Under the pieces are notes generated by a model. The model worked only from the letters and a program-made list of their open reading frames with translations, made no database searches and was not told the origin of the DNA. Made by a program: the position numbers and the translations under genes. Positions 34,196-42,322 of a DNA stretch of 64,000 nt are shown one piece after another. The DNA lies in the NCBI GenBank assembly GCA_016214905.1, contig JACRMQ010000008.1, forward strand, positions 1 to 64,000, written 5' to 3'. Position 1 is the stretch's first letter, and the number at the start of each line of letters is the position of its first letter. This stretch comes from Ignavibacteriales bacterium (GTDB lineage Bacteria > Bacteroidota > Ignavibacteria > UBA10030 > SZUA-254).

Positions 34196-35212
34196 CTAAT
34201 CTACTTTTAACAGTTGAAATACCTGTATCCTCTGGTTCAACTGGTCTGCAACGTAAATTGTATTTTTTTGGTCGATTGAAATTCCGACTGGATTTTGAAA
34301 TCCCCAATTATCTTTATTAGAGAACCTACCTACATACATAAGCAGTTCAAAATTCTGATTAAAGATCTGATAGTTTTGATGCATTGCATCGACTACATAG
34401 ATATTTTGATACGTATCGAGAGCTATACCCTTGGGACGTGCGAATGTGCCAAAGATATTCCCTTGCTGTCCGTATTTCCGTAAAAACTTTCCTTGTGAGT
34501 CGAACTGTTGTATCCGGAAATTAAACGCATCCACTACATAAATATTTCCTGCCGTATCAACTGCAACGCTTTGAGGGAAATTAAATTCACCATCTGCATC
34601 ACCGCGCTTACCTATCGTCAATAATGAATCTCCGCTTTCGGAATAAATAAATACCTGATGATTTTTGTTATCTGCAACAACCACCCGTTTATTCAATTTA
34701 TCGTATTCAACATCAACCGGGTTCTGGAAAGCACCTGACTTTCCGATAAGATTTAAAAATTTCCCTTCAGGAGTAGTGACAACAACCTGACCAATTTCTG
34801 CAATACCGATGAATAATTTCCCATTTCCGTAAGCAAGTCCAAGCGGATTGCCGAGCGGAACGGGAATATTTTCTCCAAGAACTGAAACCTTTTTCTGTTT
34901 TTCATCAAAGACTATGATACCCTGCGCAACATCGGTAACAAAGATTAATCCATTACCATCGCTGCAAACATCGAATGGACGAGAAAGTGCGATGGTTCCT
35001 GTTTTCCCGGTTAAAGCTTGAGCGAAAATTCCAAACTTTGAAAGAAAATCGTCTTCACTCGAAAAAGTTTTTACATATTTAATGCGTGCTTCATCAGGCG
35101 GGCTGGGCCAAACAACATCTTCTTTCTGAATATTCTTTGAACCACATCCATAGAATGAGTTGGCACAAATTACTGTTACAACTATCAATATTTTTTTCAA
35201 TATATCTTTCAT
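34196..35212 (-). CDS. NHL-repeat beta-propeller lipoprotein (copy A)
   Basis: About 338 residues; ATG 35212 gives MKDILKKILIVVTVICANSFYGC with a lipobox Cys at residue 23, while an in-frame ATG at 35221 adds three residues; neither has a strong ribosome site. The lead VVWPSPPDEARIKYVKTF matches the paralogues, then about six NHL repeats follow (RGDADGEFNFPQSVAVD, NIYVVDAFNFRIQQFD, FARPKGIALDTYQNIYVVD). Predicted outer-membrane-anchored propeller. It is followed by tetraheme copy A after about 100 nt containing an imperfect TGCCTC/GAGGCA hairpin. Pairing with a cytochrome is the same as for the other two copies. Confidence 0.9.
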   Translation of the reverse strand: MKDILKKILIVVTVICANSFYGCGSKNIQKEDVVWPSPPDEARIKYVKTFSSEDDFLSKFGIFAQALTGKTGTIALSRPFDVCSDGNGLIFVTDVAQGIIVFDEKQKKVSVLGENIPVPLGNPLGLAYGNGKLFIGIAEIGQVVVTTPEGKFLNLIGKSGAFQNPVDVEYDKLNKRVVVADNKNHQVFIYSESGDSLLTIGKRGDADGEFNFPQSVAVDTAGNIYVVDAFNFRIQQFDSQGKFLRKYGQQGNIFGTFARPKGIALDTYQNIYVVDAMHQNYQIFNQNFELLMYVGRFSNKDNWGFQNPVGISIDQKNTIYVADQLNQRIQVFQLLKVD

Positions 35213-35230
35213 AATCAACATAGATAAACT

Positions 35231-36160
35231 TTACTTGTGTGGATCATCCTTTTTTTCGTTCTTCTTATCATCCGGATTTCCCGGTTTATTGACTTCTTCT
35301 TCAGACGGAATCGGTTGAATAGTTTGCCCGATACCTTTTTCCTCTGTAGACATTTTTTCCATATCTTCAAATGATGGAATAACAACCTTCAGTGCTGCAG
35401 GCGGCTTCGGAGACAAGTTCAAATCGGCAGTGGCAAGTGAAAAGCCAGCGGAAAAAATCCACGACGACATCGGCTTAGAGTGCATATAACCACCGCTAAT
35501 TTGAACGCTGATGTTGGAAAAGATTCTAACCATTCCGCTCAGCATACCTTGTTTTTCTCTCATCCCGAAATAATTATAGATGCCTTCACCGCCAATTTTA
35601 AATTCACTGCTTAGAGGATATGTTCCGCCAACGGCAGTCACCGGTAAATATTTATGGTTAATATTCATAGCTCCGGCAATTACGATTGGATTAAAATTAC
35701 CAATCGATCTGCCGCCGATGAAGAAGAACCGCGTAGTATTCTGTGGAAACAGTCCCTTCTCAGACGAGAGCGGTGATGAGATGGTTTCACACCAGATGGC
35801 AAGATGCCCAATCACAGGAACCCTGAACGGCAGAAGAAACTTACCACCGATTCCATATGAGACATCTGAACTGATTGCACCTGTTTGCTCGCTGTACATT
35901 GAAATAAACGCTTCGAGATTTGTCGAAAATCCGCCATGAAGAGTGTACACATTAAATCCTTTCATGCCGCCACGAAGGAAATCAACGCGACTCATATTGA
36001 CACGCAACTGGGAAGATGGCGCAACGGAAATTGTGGGAGCTATGACGATGCTCGATCCGCCGGAAATTCCTAAATCGGTAAATGTTGTTTGCGCGGTGGC
36101 AATAGTTGCCATAGCAAACAATAAACAGAGTGATCGGTATGTATTTACTTTTGATGACAT
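35231..36160 (-). CDS. Exported beta-rich protein, probable outer-membrane protein with acidic/Lys tail
   Basis: About 309 residues from ATG 36160 (MSSKVNTYRSLCLLFAMATIATAQ signal peptide); another ATG is three codons earlier. Both starts lie inside the end of the octaheme gene, so translation is coupled. Residues 30-240 show repeated amphipathic strands (VSYGIGGKFLLPFRV, RFFFIGGRSIGNFN, ISVQISGGYMHS) typical of a small outer-membrane barrel. The C-terminal 60 residues are Pro/Glu/Lys-rich and disordered, likely facing the periplasm. No known family recognised. With the 562-residue barrel it gives the operon two outer-membrane candidates. Confidence 0.7.
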   Translation of the reverse strand: MSSKVNTYRSLCLLFAMATIATAQTTFTDLGISGGSSIVIAPTISVAPSSQLRVNMSRVDFLRGGMKGFNVYTLHGGFSTNLEAFISMYSEQTGAISSDVSYGIGGKFLLPFRVPVIGHLAIWCETISSPLSSEKGLFPQNTTRFFFIGGRSIGNFNPIVIAGAMNINHKYLPVTAVGGTYPLSSEFKIGGEGIYNYFGMREKQGMLSGMVRIFSNISVQISGGYMHSKPMSSWIFSAGFSLATADLNLSPKPPAALKVVIPSFEDMEKMSTEEKGIGQTIQPIPSEEEVNKPGNPDDKKNEKKDDPHK

Positions 36161-37368
36161 TGCATACACACTGCCATTGAACCGCCGCCGGCTTTCAACA
36201 ATGATTGGTTTTCAGAGCCATGCGGTTTGTGGCAACTTACACATGAAATTTCTTCGTTCGATTCTTTATTCAATTTCGAAAATCGGAGCGGATGCTTATC
36301 AACAGGGTGATTCACGAGATGATTTTCATGACATCCCGTGCACAACCTATAAATTTCTTTTTTTAATATATTCGGTTGATCGGACGCATGCGGTGAATGA
36401 CAGATACCACAATCGTTTGCCACCGGATGCTGCACCGCTGAGTTTTCAACTTCATCTTTTTTCTCGGAGTGGCAATCGTAGCAAACACCCGGTACTCCTT
36501 TCGCAACAATTTCAATATTTTTTTCTGCTGATCGTTCATGGCAAACTGAACAATCTTTAGGTTCTGCTGCGGGTCCATGTTTCACTAATCCTCCGGCGAT
36601 TTGCGTGTGACACAGGCCGCAATTCTCGCGCAAACCTTGGGCATTCACTTCACCGGGTAATTCTTCATGACAGGTCGCACATGTCGATGCAAGTTGTGAA
36701 CCATGGAAATGTGCTTCACGCGATTCACTGCTTCGAGCGTCTGATACGAACCGGATGTAAAATTCTTTCGAATCGTTTTTATTACCGTTATCGGCAAAAT
36801 ATATTCTGTTCACACCGGGCAATAATTGTATCGACGTGTAATATAAAATCTGATCAGGATTAAGTGGGTCGAGATGAGTTGAAGTGTAAACGGTATCTTT
36901 CCATCCTCTAATATGAAGCAGAACATGTGAAGCACTTATATTTTGAACCTGATTGATAATTTCGGCGAATTGCGGTAATTGCCAAAAAGATCGAACAGTT
37001 ACAGTATCTGTATAAGAAAAATTAACCGAATCGGCTTTTGAGAATCCGTTGTAAAACAGAAAAGAGGTAGATACTAATTCGAGCGTCGACTTCGGAGGAA
37101 ATAATTTAAAAACCTCTTTGGCAAAATTATCTTTATTGGTCTTGTTGCTGATATCAATCAATTTTTCAACCGACCATTGAGTGGAAATTAATAAGCCGGC
37201 CGTTTGTTCCTTTGGTGCCGATATTAAAAACAATTGTCCCTGATCGAATGCGAGCGAATCCGGATATATCGGTGCTAGAACCGTTAATGTAGACCTCGGT
37301 GCATCGCCCAGAAAACAGACAATGCAAAGAACGAATAGAATTGATATTGTGAGATATTTATTAATCAT
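36145..37368 (-). CDS. Octaheme c cytochrome with a beta-rich N-terminal domain
   Basis: A 407-residue exported protein, first gene of the long operon. The signal sequence is MINKYLTISILFVLCIVCFLG. Residues 25-215 contain no heme motif and look like a beta-sandwich. Eight CXXCH motifs fill residues 225-407: CATCH, CGLCH, CSVCH, CYDCH, CGICH, CTGCH, CVSCH and CMQCH, with the doubled-CXXCH style words CHSPHAS and CHKPHGS. The last heme motif is three residues from the end. Likely periplasmic or outer-membrane-associated electron carrier. Its transcription can be assigned to the sigma-54 promoter at 37401-37416, 33 nt upstream of the start. Confidence 0.92.
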   Translation of the reverse strand: MINKYLTISILFVLCIVCFLGDAPRSTLTVLAPIYPDSLAFDQGQLFLISAPKEQTAGLLISTQWSVEKLIDISNKTNKDNFAKEVFKLFPPKSTLELVSTSFLFYNGFSKADSVNFSYTDTVTVRSFWQLPQFAEIINQVQNISASHVLLHIRGWKDTVYTSTHLDPLNPDQILYYTSIQLLPGVNRIYFADNGNKNDSKEFYIRFVSDARSSESREAHFHGSQLASTCATCHEELPGEVNAQGLRENCGLCHTQIAGGLVKHGPAAEPKDCSVCHERSAEKNIEIVAKGVPGVCYDCHSEKKDEVENSAVQHPVANDCGICHSPHASDQPNILKKEIYRLCTGCHENHLVNHPVDKHPLRFSKLNKESNEEISCVSCHKPHGSENQSLLKAGGGSMAVCMQCHQK

Positions 37369-37400
37369 TTGTAGAAACAGTGAAGCGTATGAATTATTTG

Positions 37401-37416
37401 TGCATGTTTAATGCCA
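37401..37416 (-). promoter_or_regulatory. Sigma-54 promoter of the cytochrome/NHL operon
   Basis: Minus-strand TGGCATTAAACATGCA: -24 box TGGCAT, five bases, -12 box ATGCA; GG and GC are ten bases apart as required. It lies 33 nt before the octaheme start codon and is the only clear promoter for the 14-kb operon running to 23033. Confidence 0.7.
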
Positions 37417-37452
37417 GATTATTTCATTATTTATTAACTATTTTCGGCATTT

Positions 37453-37483
37453 TGGCAACCACCCTTTGGGGTGGTGTGTGCCA
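37453..37483. promoter_or_regulatory. Inverted repeat, candidate enhancer-binding site for the operon
   Basis: ACCACCC (37458-37464) and GGGTGGT (37469-37475) form inverted arms around a 4-nt centre, flanked by outer arms TGGCA and TGCCA. The centre is about 50 nt upstream of the -24 box. It could alternatively be a weak terminator of the lone receiver gene, but no T-run follows it. Confidence 0.45.
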
Positions 37484-37585
37484 TTACACTCATACGATTG
37501 CGTGATATATCTTCAAGGTTGAGAACGGGTAAATCGTGATTTGGTATAATGTTAACTGGATTTACAGACTAAGAAATCAGTGCTT

Positions 37586-37993
37586 TCACTTTCTAAGATT
37601 TGAAGTGAATCTGCTTAGAAGATCTGGAATCTCAGCCAGGTTAAAAGGTTTTTCAATGAAACGATCGACTGAAGATTGTAAATTATTTTGGTATGCGAGA
37701 GAGTCTCCATAAGCACTCATCATAATAACAGGCACATTTGGGAAATTTGCTTTTATTTTAGAAGCGACCTGAAAACCATCTATATTCGGCAGCTTGTAAT
37801 CTGTCAGCACAATGTCAAAATGCGATGATAATGATTTTTCAATCGCTTCCTCTCCGCTATCAACTATAGTCACGGCAAAACCGGCTTTCCTGAGAACGTG
37901 AGATAACGACCATCCGATAAGAGCTTCATCTTCTACGATCAAAACTTCTATCAGTGAACTTTGTTTTTTGGGTATAGATTCAATAAGATTCAT
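37586..37993 (-). CDS. Single-domain response regulator (receiver only)
   Basis: A 135-residue protein made only of a CheY-like receiver: acidic residues E21/D22, phospho-acceptor D65 in IVLTDYKLPNIDG, Lys115 in EKPF. There is no output domain. It lies between the sigma-54 activator and the cytochrome operon it probably controls. Likely roles are phosphate sink, phosphorelay intermediate or competitor for the heme-bearing kinase at 39517. Its stop codon is about 170 nt upstream of the sigma-54 promoter of the cytochrome operon. Confidence 0.9.
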   Translation of the reverse strand: MNLIESIPKKQSSLIEVLIVEDEALIGWSLSHVLRKAGFAVTIVDSGEEAIEKSLSSHFDIVLTDYKLPNIDGFQVASKIKANFPNVPVIMMSAYGDSLAYQNNLQSSVDRFIEKPFNLAEIPDLLSRFTSNLRK

Positions 37994-38138
37994 AGCAGAC
38001 TTTAATAAATGACAAAGTCTGTGCCACCAATCTCATTTCATAAAATGGTAGAAAAACTAAGAATTGGATTATTGATGAATTATAAATCTAATCAGTTGTG
38101 AGTTAAATAACTCAACTGAGTGATTCGCCTCATCCGTC

Positions 38139-39506
38139 TCATAATAGATTGTGCTTCTTCATTCTGTAGCGCAGCGTATCTCGGCTGATCTTCAAAATCT
38201 TGGCAGCTTGCGATTGGTTGGAGTTAGTTTTTTCAAGCGCTCTCGATAAAATTTGCTTTTCTATATCATCTAACGATTGACCAGATGAGCCAAGCTCGAA
38301 CGCAAATTCGGGTTTTTCATGTCTTAATTTATGAATGTGCCCTAGCTCTATCGAGTGCGAAAAAATATATTCTCCATCGTCCATTAAAACAGCACGTTCA
38401 ACAACATTTCTTAATTCGCGGACATTACCGGGCCATTCATATTCTAAAAATATTTTTTTTGCTTCCTCAGAAACACCTTTAAAATTCTTATGAAAAGCAA
38501 TGTTGAATTCATGAACGAAATATTCGGCAAGCGTTATGATATCGTCACCGCGATCACGAAGCGGCGGCATTTGAATAGTTGCAACGTTTAATCTGTAATA
38601 CAAATCGGAGCGAAATTTATCTTGTTTCACCAATTGTTCGAGCGGTTGATTTGTTGCAGCAATGATGCGGACATCGACACTTATATCATGAGTCCCACCC
38701 ACTCTTTGGAATACCTTTTGTTCCAGCACTCTTAACAATTTAACTTGAACTTTTGGAGATATATCTCCTATCTCGTCGAGTAAAATCGTTCCGCTATCAG
38801 CAATCTCAAATAAACCCTTTTTCTGTTGACGAGCATCCGTGAAGGCGCCTTTCTCGTGACCGAATAATTCGCTTTCAACAAGCGTTTCCGTAAGCGCAGA
38901 AAAATTCACAGGTAAAAAAGATTTATCACGCCTATCGCTGAGAAAATGAATCGCTTTTGCCGCAAGCTCTTTTCCCGTTCCGCTCTCACCGGTAATCAAC
39001 ACCGTTGTGCCGCTGCTTTGAGCAATTTTATTGATCTGCTCACCAACCTTCTTCATTGGCGGAGACGAACCGAGTATTCCGGAAAATCCGCCGTTCTTTT
39101 CTTGATCTTTCAACAATTGTGCAACCTGACGTTTCAATCGCGTTGATTCGCAAGCTCTCTCGAGGATTATTTTTAATTCTTCGATATTCAACGGTTTAGT
39201 TATATAATCAAAAGCTCCCAGCTTTAGCGCCTTAACTGCGGTATTGGACTTATCGACTGCCGTCAACATGATTACTGGCATAATTCTGTTGGTTTGCTGT
39301 ATTTCAGTCAAAAGATCTATTCCTGTCCCATCTGGTAACATCTGATCTAAAATCATGATATCGGGATCATTATCGTCGATTGCCCGGCGAGCAGAATTGA
39401 CCGATTCTGCTTCGATAACTTCGAATCCGCTCTTAATTAATTCTTGCTTCAACGACCATCGGATCAGACGCTCGTCGTCAACAATCAATATTTTTTTGCA
39501 ATACAT
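38139..39506 (-). CDS. Sigma-54-dependent NtrC-family response regulator
   Basis: A 455-residue activator with three domains: receiver 1-120 (phospho-acceptor D54 in IMILDQMLPDG, Lys104 in TKPL), AAA+ ATPase 142-375 (Walker A GESGTGKE 173-180, sigma-54 contact loop GAFTDA 220-225, Walker B ILLDEIGDI, arginine-rich DVRIIAATN) and Fis-type HTH at the C-terminus (ending ILKISRDTLRYRMKKHNLL). The contact loop reads GAFTDA rather than GAFTGA, a known natural variant. The kinase gene is 10 nt upstream on the same strand. Because three cytochrome units in the window carry sigma-54 promoters, this is the obvious activator; direct binding is inference. Confidence 0.95.
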   Translation of the reverse strand: MYCKKILIVDDERLIRWSLKQELIKSGFEVIEAESVNSARRAIDDNDPDIMILDQMLPDGTGIDLLTEIQQTNRIMPVIMLTAVDKSNTAVKALKLGAFDYITKPLNIEELKIILERACESTRLKRQVAQLLKDQEKNGGFSGILGSSPPMKKVGEQINKIAQSSGTTVLITGESGTGKELAAKAIHFLSDRRDKSFLPVNFSALTETLVESELFGHEKGAFTDARQQKKGLFEIADSGTILLDEIGDISPKVQVKLLRVLEQKVFQRVGGTHDISVDVRIIAATNQPLEQLVKQDKFRSDLYYRLNVATIQMPPLRDRGDDIITLAEYFVHEFNIAFHKNFKGVSEEAKKIFLEYEWPGNVRELRNVVERAVLMDDGEYIFSHSIELGHIHKLRHEKPEFAFELGSSGQSLDDIEKQILSRALEKTNSNQSQAAKILKISRDTLRYRMKKHNLL

Positions 39507-39516
39507 TTTACCGTGA

Positions 39517-41043
39517 CTAGTCTATTTTTTTGGGAAGTATTATTGTTACTGTTGTACCTACATTAACATGGCTTTCAATCGAAATTGTTCCACCATGTTG
39601 TTCAATTATGCGTTTTGTAATCGTCATCCCCAATCCTGTGCCTTTATGTTTAGTAGTATAGAATGGTTGAAAAACACAACTCAATTGTTCGGCTGGAATT
39701 CCTCTCCCGGTATCTCTAACTTCAATTTTTACTTTTGTTTCTGAATCGTAAACAAGGACATCAACTACTCCTTTACCGTCAAGCGCTTGCAAAGCATTTA
39801 ATGTGATGTTCCATAAAATTTGCTGAATTTGTTTTTTATCGGCATTTATTGAGATTTTATTTGACGTGAGATTGGTACGGATATCCGCGTTTATTTGTTT
39901 GCTTTGGGGAGATAACAACCCGATTGTTCTTCGAATAATTTCAGCAATATCTATTTCAACAAATTCAGGTTTAACCGGTCTTGCGTAACTCAACAAATCG
40001 TTAATCGCATAATTTACTCGTTCAAGTTGTGCTATCATTTCAGCAATAATTTCTTTTCGTTCATCATCAACTTTTGTCTCGTTATTGAAAATATGCAGAG
40101 CTCCAAGAACTCCGGCAATAGGATTTTTTATCTCATGGGCGATTCCTGCAGCCATTTCTCCTGTGGTTGCTAATCTATCTGCATGTTCCATCTGTATTTG
40201 GTGAAGATCACGAATTTTTTCGTTAGCATCGTTCAACCGATATGTTAATCGGTTGAATGCACGCATGACGCTTGTTACTTCATCTTCCCTTTCTGGGACT
40301 ATCAATTCACTGAATTGTACTCGTTCTCCTTTTTCATATCTATCAATCTGCTGTTCAACTTCACCGATTTGATTCCGCAATTTTTTTATGGGGCGTAAAA
40401 CCACGACAAGAAGTGCAATGAAAAGCATCGCAGCAAGACCAACGAACGTTATGATTGTCATTAAAATATTCGTCGTTCTATGCTGCATCGCAACACTGCG
40501 GATATCATCCATAGATATTTTTACGCCAAGAAAACCTTTTGTCGATGTTGGCTCGGTATGACATCGAAAACAATCGGTTTTTTTTTCTATGGGAGTTATG
40601 ATGTACTCATATGTTAATCCATTCTCATTAATAAATAAGAATTTTTCACCGGGATATTCAGGAAGCGCTTTAAAACTTTCGATTGGTAGTTTTTCTGTCC
40701 TCCCACTTGAACTGGCACCTAATTTTATTTCACCATCTTCACCAAGAATCAGAATATCGGTCGCCTGATGGGTTGAAACCATCCTGTTCAACGCTGATTG
40801 CAACTGCTGATTTTCACCACTCATCATGATATATTCGAGCAGAGTCTTGCTTAACTCTGCCACACCGTGGGCTTGCGATTGTGAACCCCTTTCTAACATT
40901 CTATAACCGGTATAGTGGGCAAAATAAACGAACCCCCCGCCAGCGAGAATGAACACAAACAGCATGGCAACGGCGATTTTTGCCGTTAATGAGGGAAATA
41001 TCTTATCAAGGAGCTTAATTATGTTGATATTATTAATATGCAC
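39517..41043 (-). CDS. Sensor histidine kinase with a CXXCH heme-binding motif in its periplasmic domain
   Basis: A 508-residue kinase. Membrane helices at about 21-42 and 192-216 bracket a periplasmic sensor domain (45-190). Inside it, shortly before the second helix, lies C158-F-R-C161-H162, a c-type heme attachment motif (DCFRCHTEP). HAMP follows (217-270), then HisKA with H303 in GIAHEIKNPIAG, and an ATPase domain with DTGRGIPAEQL and KGTGLGMTITK. It forms an operon with the sigma-54 regulator. Since the periplasmic side is where heme is attached, the kinase should be a hemoprotein that reads redox state, a gas ligand or heme supply, and so controls the nearby cytochrome genes. Heme binding is inferred from the motif. 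Confidence 0.93.
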   Translation of the reverse strand: MHINNINIIKLLDKIFPSLTAKIAVAMLFVFILAGGGFVYFAHYTGYRMLERGSQSQAHGVAELSKTLLEYIMMSGENQQLQSALNRMVSTHQATDILILGEDGEIKLGASSSGRTEKLPIESFKALPEYPGEKFLFINENGLTYEYIITPIEKKTDCFRCHTEPTSTKGFLGVKISMDDIRSVAMQHRTTNILMTIITFVGLAAMLFIALLVVVLRPIKKLRNQIGEVEQQIDRYEKGERVQFSELIVPEREDEVTSVMRAFNRLTYRLNDANEKIRDLHQIQMEHADRLATTGEMAAGIAHEIKNPIAGVLGALHIFNNETKVDDERKEIIAEMIAQLERVNYAINDLLSYARPVKPEFVEIDIAEIIRRTIGLLSPQSKQINADIRTNLTSNKISINADKKQIQQILWNITLNALQALDGKGVVDVLVYDSETKVKIEVRDTGRGIPAEQLSCVFQPFYTTKHKGTGLGMTITKRIIEQHGGTISIESHVNVGTTVTIILPKKID

Positions 41044-41162
41044 TTACTAAGATAAGAATTTTTTTTGAATTTTGTTGCGTTAAATCACGCATCACTGCTT
41101 TCTTGCTGTTTTCAGAGATTTAATTGAATTAAAAAGATACGATTATCTGAAAAGAAAAATAA

Positions 41163-41756
41163 TTATAAGTCTGACTTCAGGAGGGAGAGATATTGAAACG
41201 AGGTATTAATATTCTCAAAAGTTAAAGATGAATTCTTTTGAAAATATTTTTCGAAAGGAAATATTTTTAGTTTACAATTTTTAATAAAATTGTGGACAGA
41301 AAGATTCTTATTATTGAGCGCAATCTCCAACTCGGTGCGACAACTATTTTTATATATGCCGGGGAATGGTTGAACATTACCATTAATTGAGTATGTGATA
41401 ATATCACCATCATCGGATAATTTAATTAAAGAATGTATAACTTCTTTTTCAATCATGGGAATGTCGCACGATGTAACAAATAAATTTTTACGGATGTTTA
41501 TCATCGCAGCATGAATGCCAGCAAGTGGTCCAGAATTTTTATAATGATCGTTGTAAATTGGCAGATTCATAAATTTATATACTTCCAAATCATCCGAAAT
41601 GACAATTACTTTTTCAAAAAAATATTTCAGTGTTTCAGCGATATGTTGAATAAACGGTTTGCCGCGGAATTCGAGCATTGCTTTATTCTGTCCCATCCGT
41701 GAACTTTTCCCGCCGGCGAGGATTACCCCAACGATATGTGTTCTTAATTCTATCAA
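41163..41756 (-). CDS. mobA: Molybdenum cofactor guanylyltransferase
   Basis: A 197-residue cytoplasmic enzyme with the nucleotidyltransferase opening VGVILAGGKSSRMGQNKAML (GTP-binding loop) near residue 9 and the metal-binding block TSCDIPMIEKE around residue 97. Reaction known for MobA: transfer of GMP to molybdopterin-Mo to form the guanine dinucleotide form of the cofactor, which Psr/Phs/DMSO-reductase family enzymes require. It is last in the Moco operon, 4 nt after the MOSC gene, and fits the molybdoenzyme encoded upstream at 49283. Confidence 0.93.
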   Translation of the reverse strand: MIELRTHIVGVILAGGKSSRMGQNKAMLEFRGKPFIQHIAETLKYFFEKVIVISDDLEVYKFMNLPIYNDHYKNSGPLAGIHAAMINIRKNLFVTSCDIPMIEKEVIHSLIKLSDDGDIITYSINGNVQPFPGIYKNSCRTELEIALNNKNLSVHNFIKNCKLKIFPFEKYFQKNSSLTFENINTSFQYLSLLKSDL

Positions 41757-41760
41757 TCAA

Positions 41761-42243
41761 TTATCCCAACACTTCTGTATTAATTATTTTTGGTACGGTA
41801 ACGATATAGATTTCATCACCGATTTTAACAATCCCACCTTTTAGTACTCGCGCGAAGATGCCCTCCCGAGGCATAACACAATCACCTGCATGATAATAAA
41901 TTGCGCATTTGGAATGACATTCTTTTCCGATTTGAGTTATTTCTAATACTGACCCTCCAATAATTATTTTGTCACCGATGAATAATTGTGGAAGATTCAA
42001 AAATTCTGTCGTGATGTTCTCTGCGAAGGCTCCCGGTCGGACGTTTAATCCCTTTGCGTGCATCTTTTTAATGCTCTCAATTGCAAGAAAGCTTATCTGA
42101 CGATGCCATTTGCCGGCGTGTACATCACCTTCTATCCCCCAGTCTTCGATGAGCTTCACGCCATCAACATTTGTCTTGGGGATCCCTTTTTTCTTGCTGA
42201 TATTAAGGGCAACGATTTTGCCTTTTGATTCGTTATTAGTCAT
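41761..42243 (-). CDS. MOSC domain protein
   Basis: A 160-residue protein consisting of one MOSC domain: VDGVKLIEDWGIEGDVHAGKW near the N-terminus, RPGAFAENITTE in the middle and the conserved Cys in GKECHSKCAIYY. Small stand-alone MOSC proteins are associated with molybdenum cofactor handling or sulfur transfer; the Cys is thought to carry sulfide. It lies between moeA and mobA. The specific step is not known. Confidence 0.88.
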   Translation of the reverse strand: MTNNESKGKIVALNISKKKGIPKTNVDGVKLIEDWGIEGDVHAGKWHRQISFLAIESIKKMHAKGLNVRPGAFAENITTEFLNLPQLFIGDKIIIGGSVLEITQIGKECHSKCAIYYHAGDCVMPREGIFARVLKGGIVKIGDEIYIVTVPKIINTEVLG

Positions 42244-42322
42244 TCGTATTTCGTTATTTGCTGTTTGATGTTAAAAAGCTTTGAGCAGTGAGCTTTGAGT
42301 ATGTAGAATCAGTTCAATCATT
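42244..42322. repeat. Intergenic short-word repeats (AGCTTTGAG twice, TTCGTATTTCG)
   Basis: The gap between moeA and the MOSC gene has AGCTTTGAG at 42277-42285 and again at 42291-42299, beside a CGTATTTCGTTATTTG stretch. Similar TTCGATATTCG/TTTCGAAATACG words appear at 45555-45589 and 47751-47770. They are non-coding filler of a kind seen between genes in many environmental genomes. Confidence 0.45.

Noticed and set aside
35943-36560. 205-codon open frame on the plus strand
   Set aside because: It is antisense to the octaheme and barrel genes, lacks a ribosome site and its translation has no recognisable domain or sensible composition.
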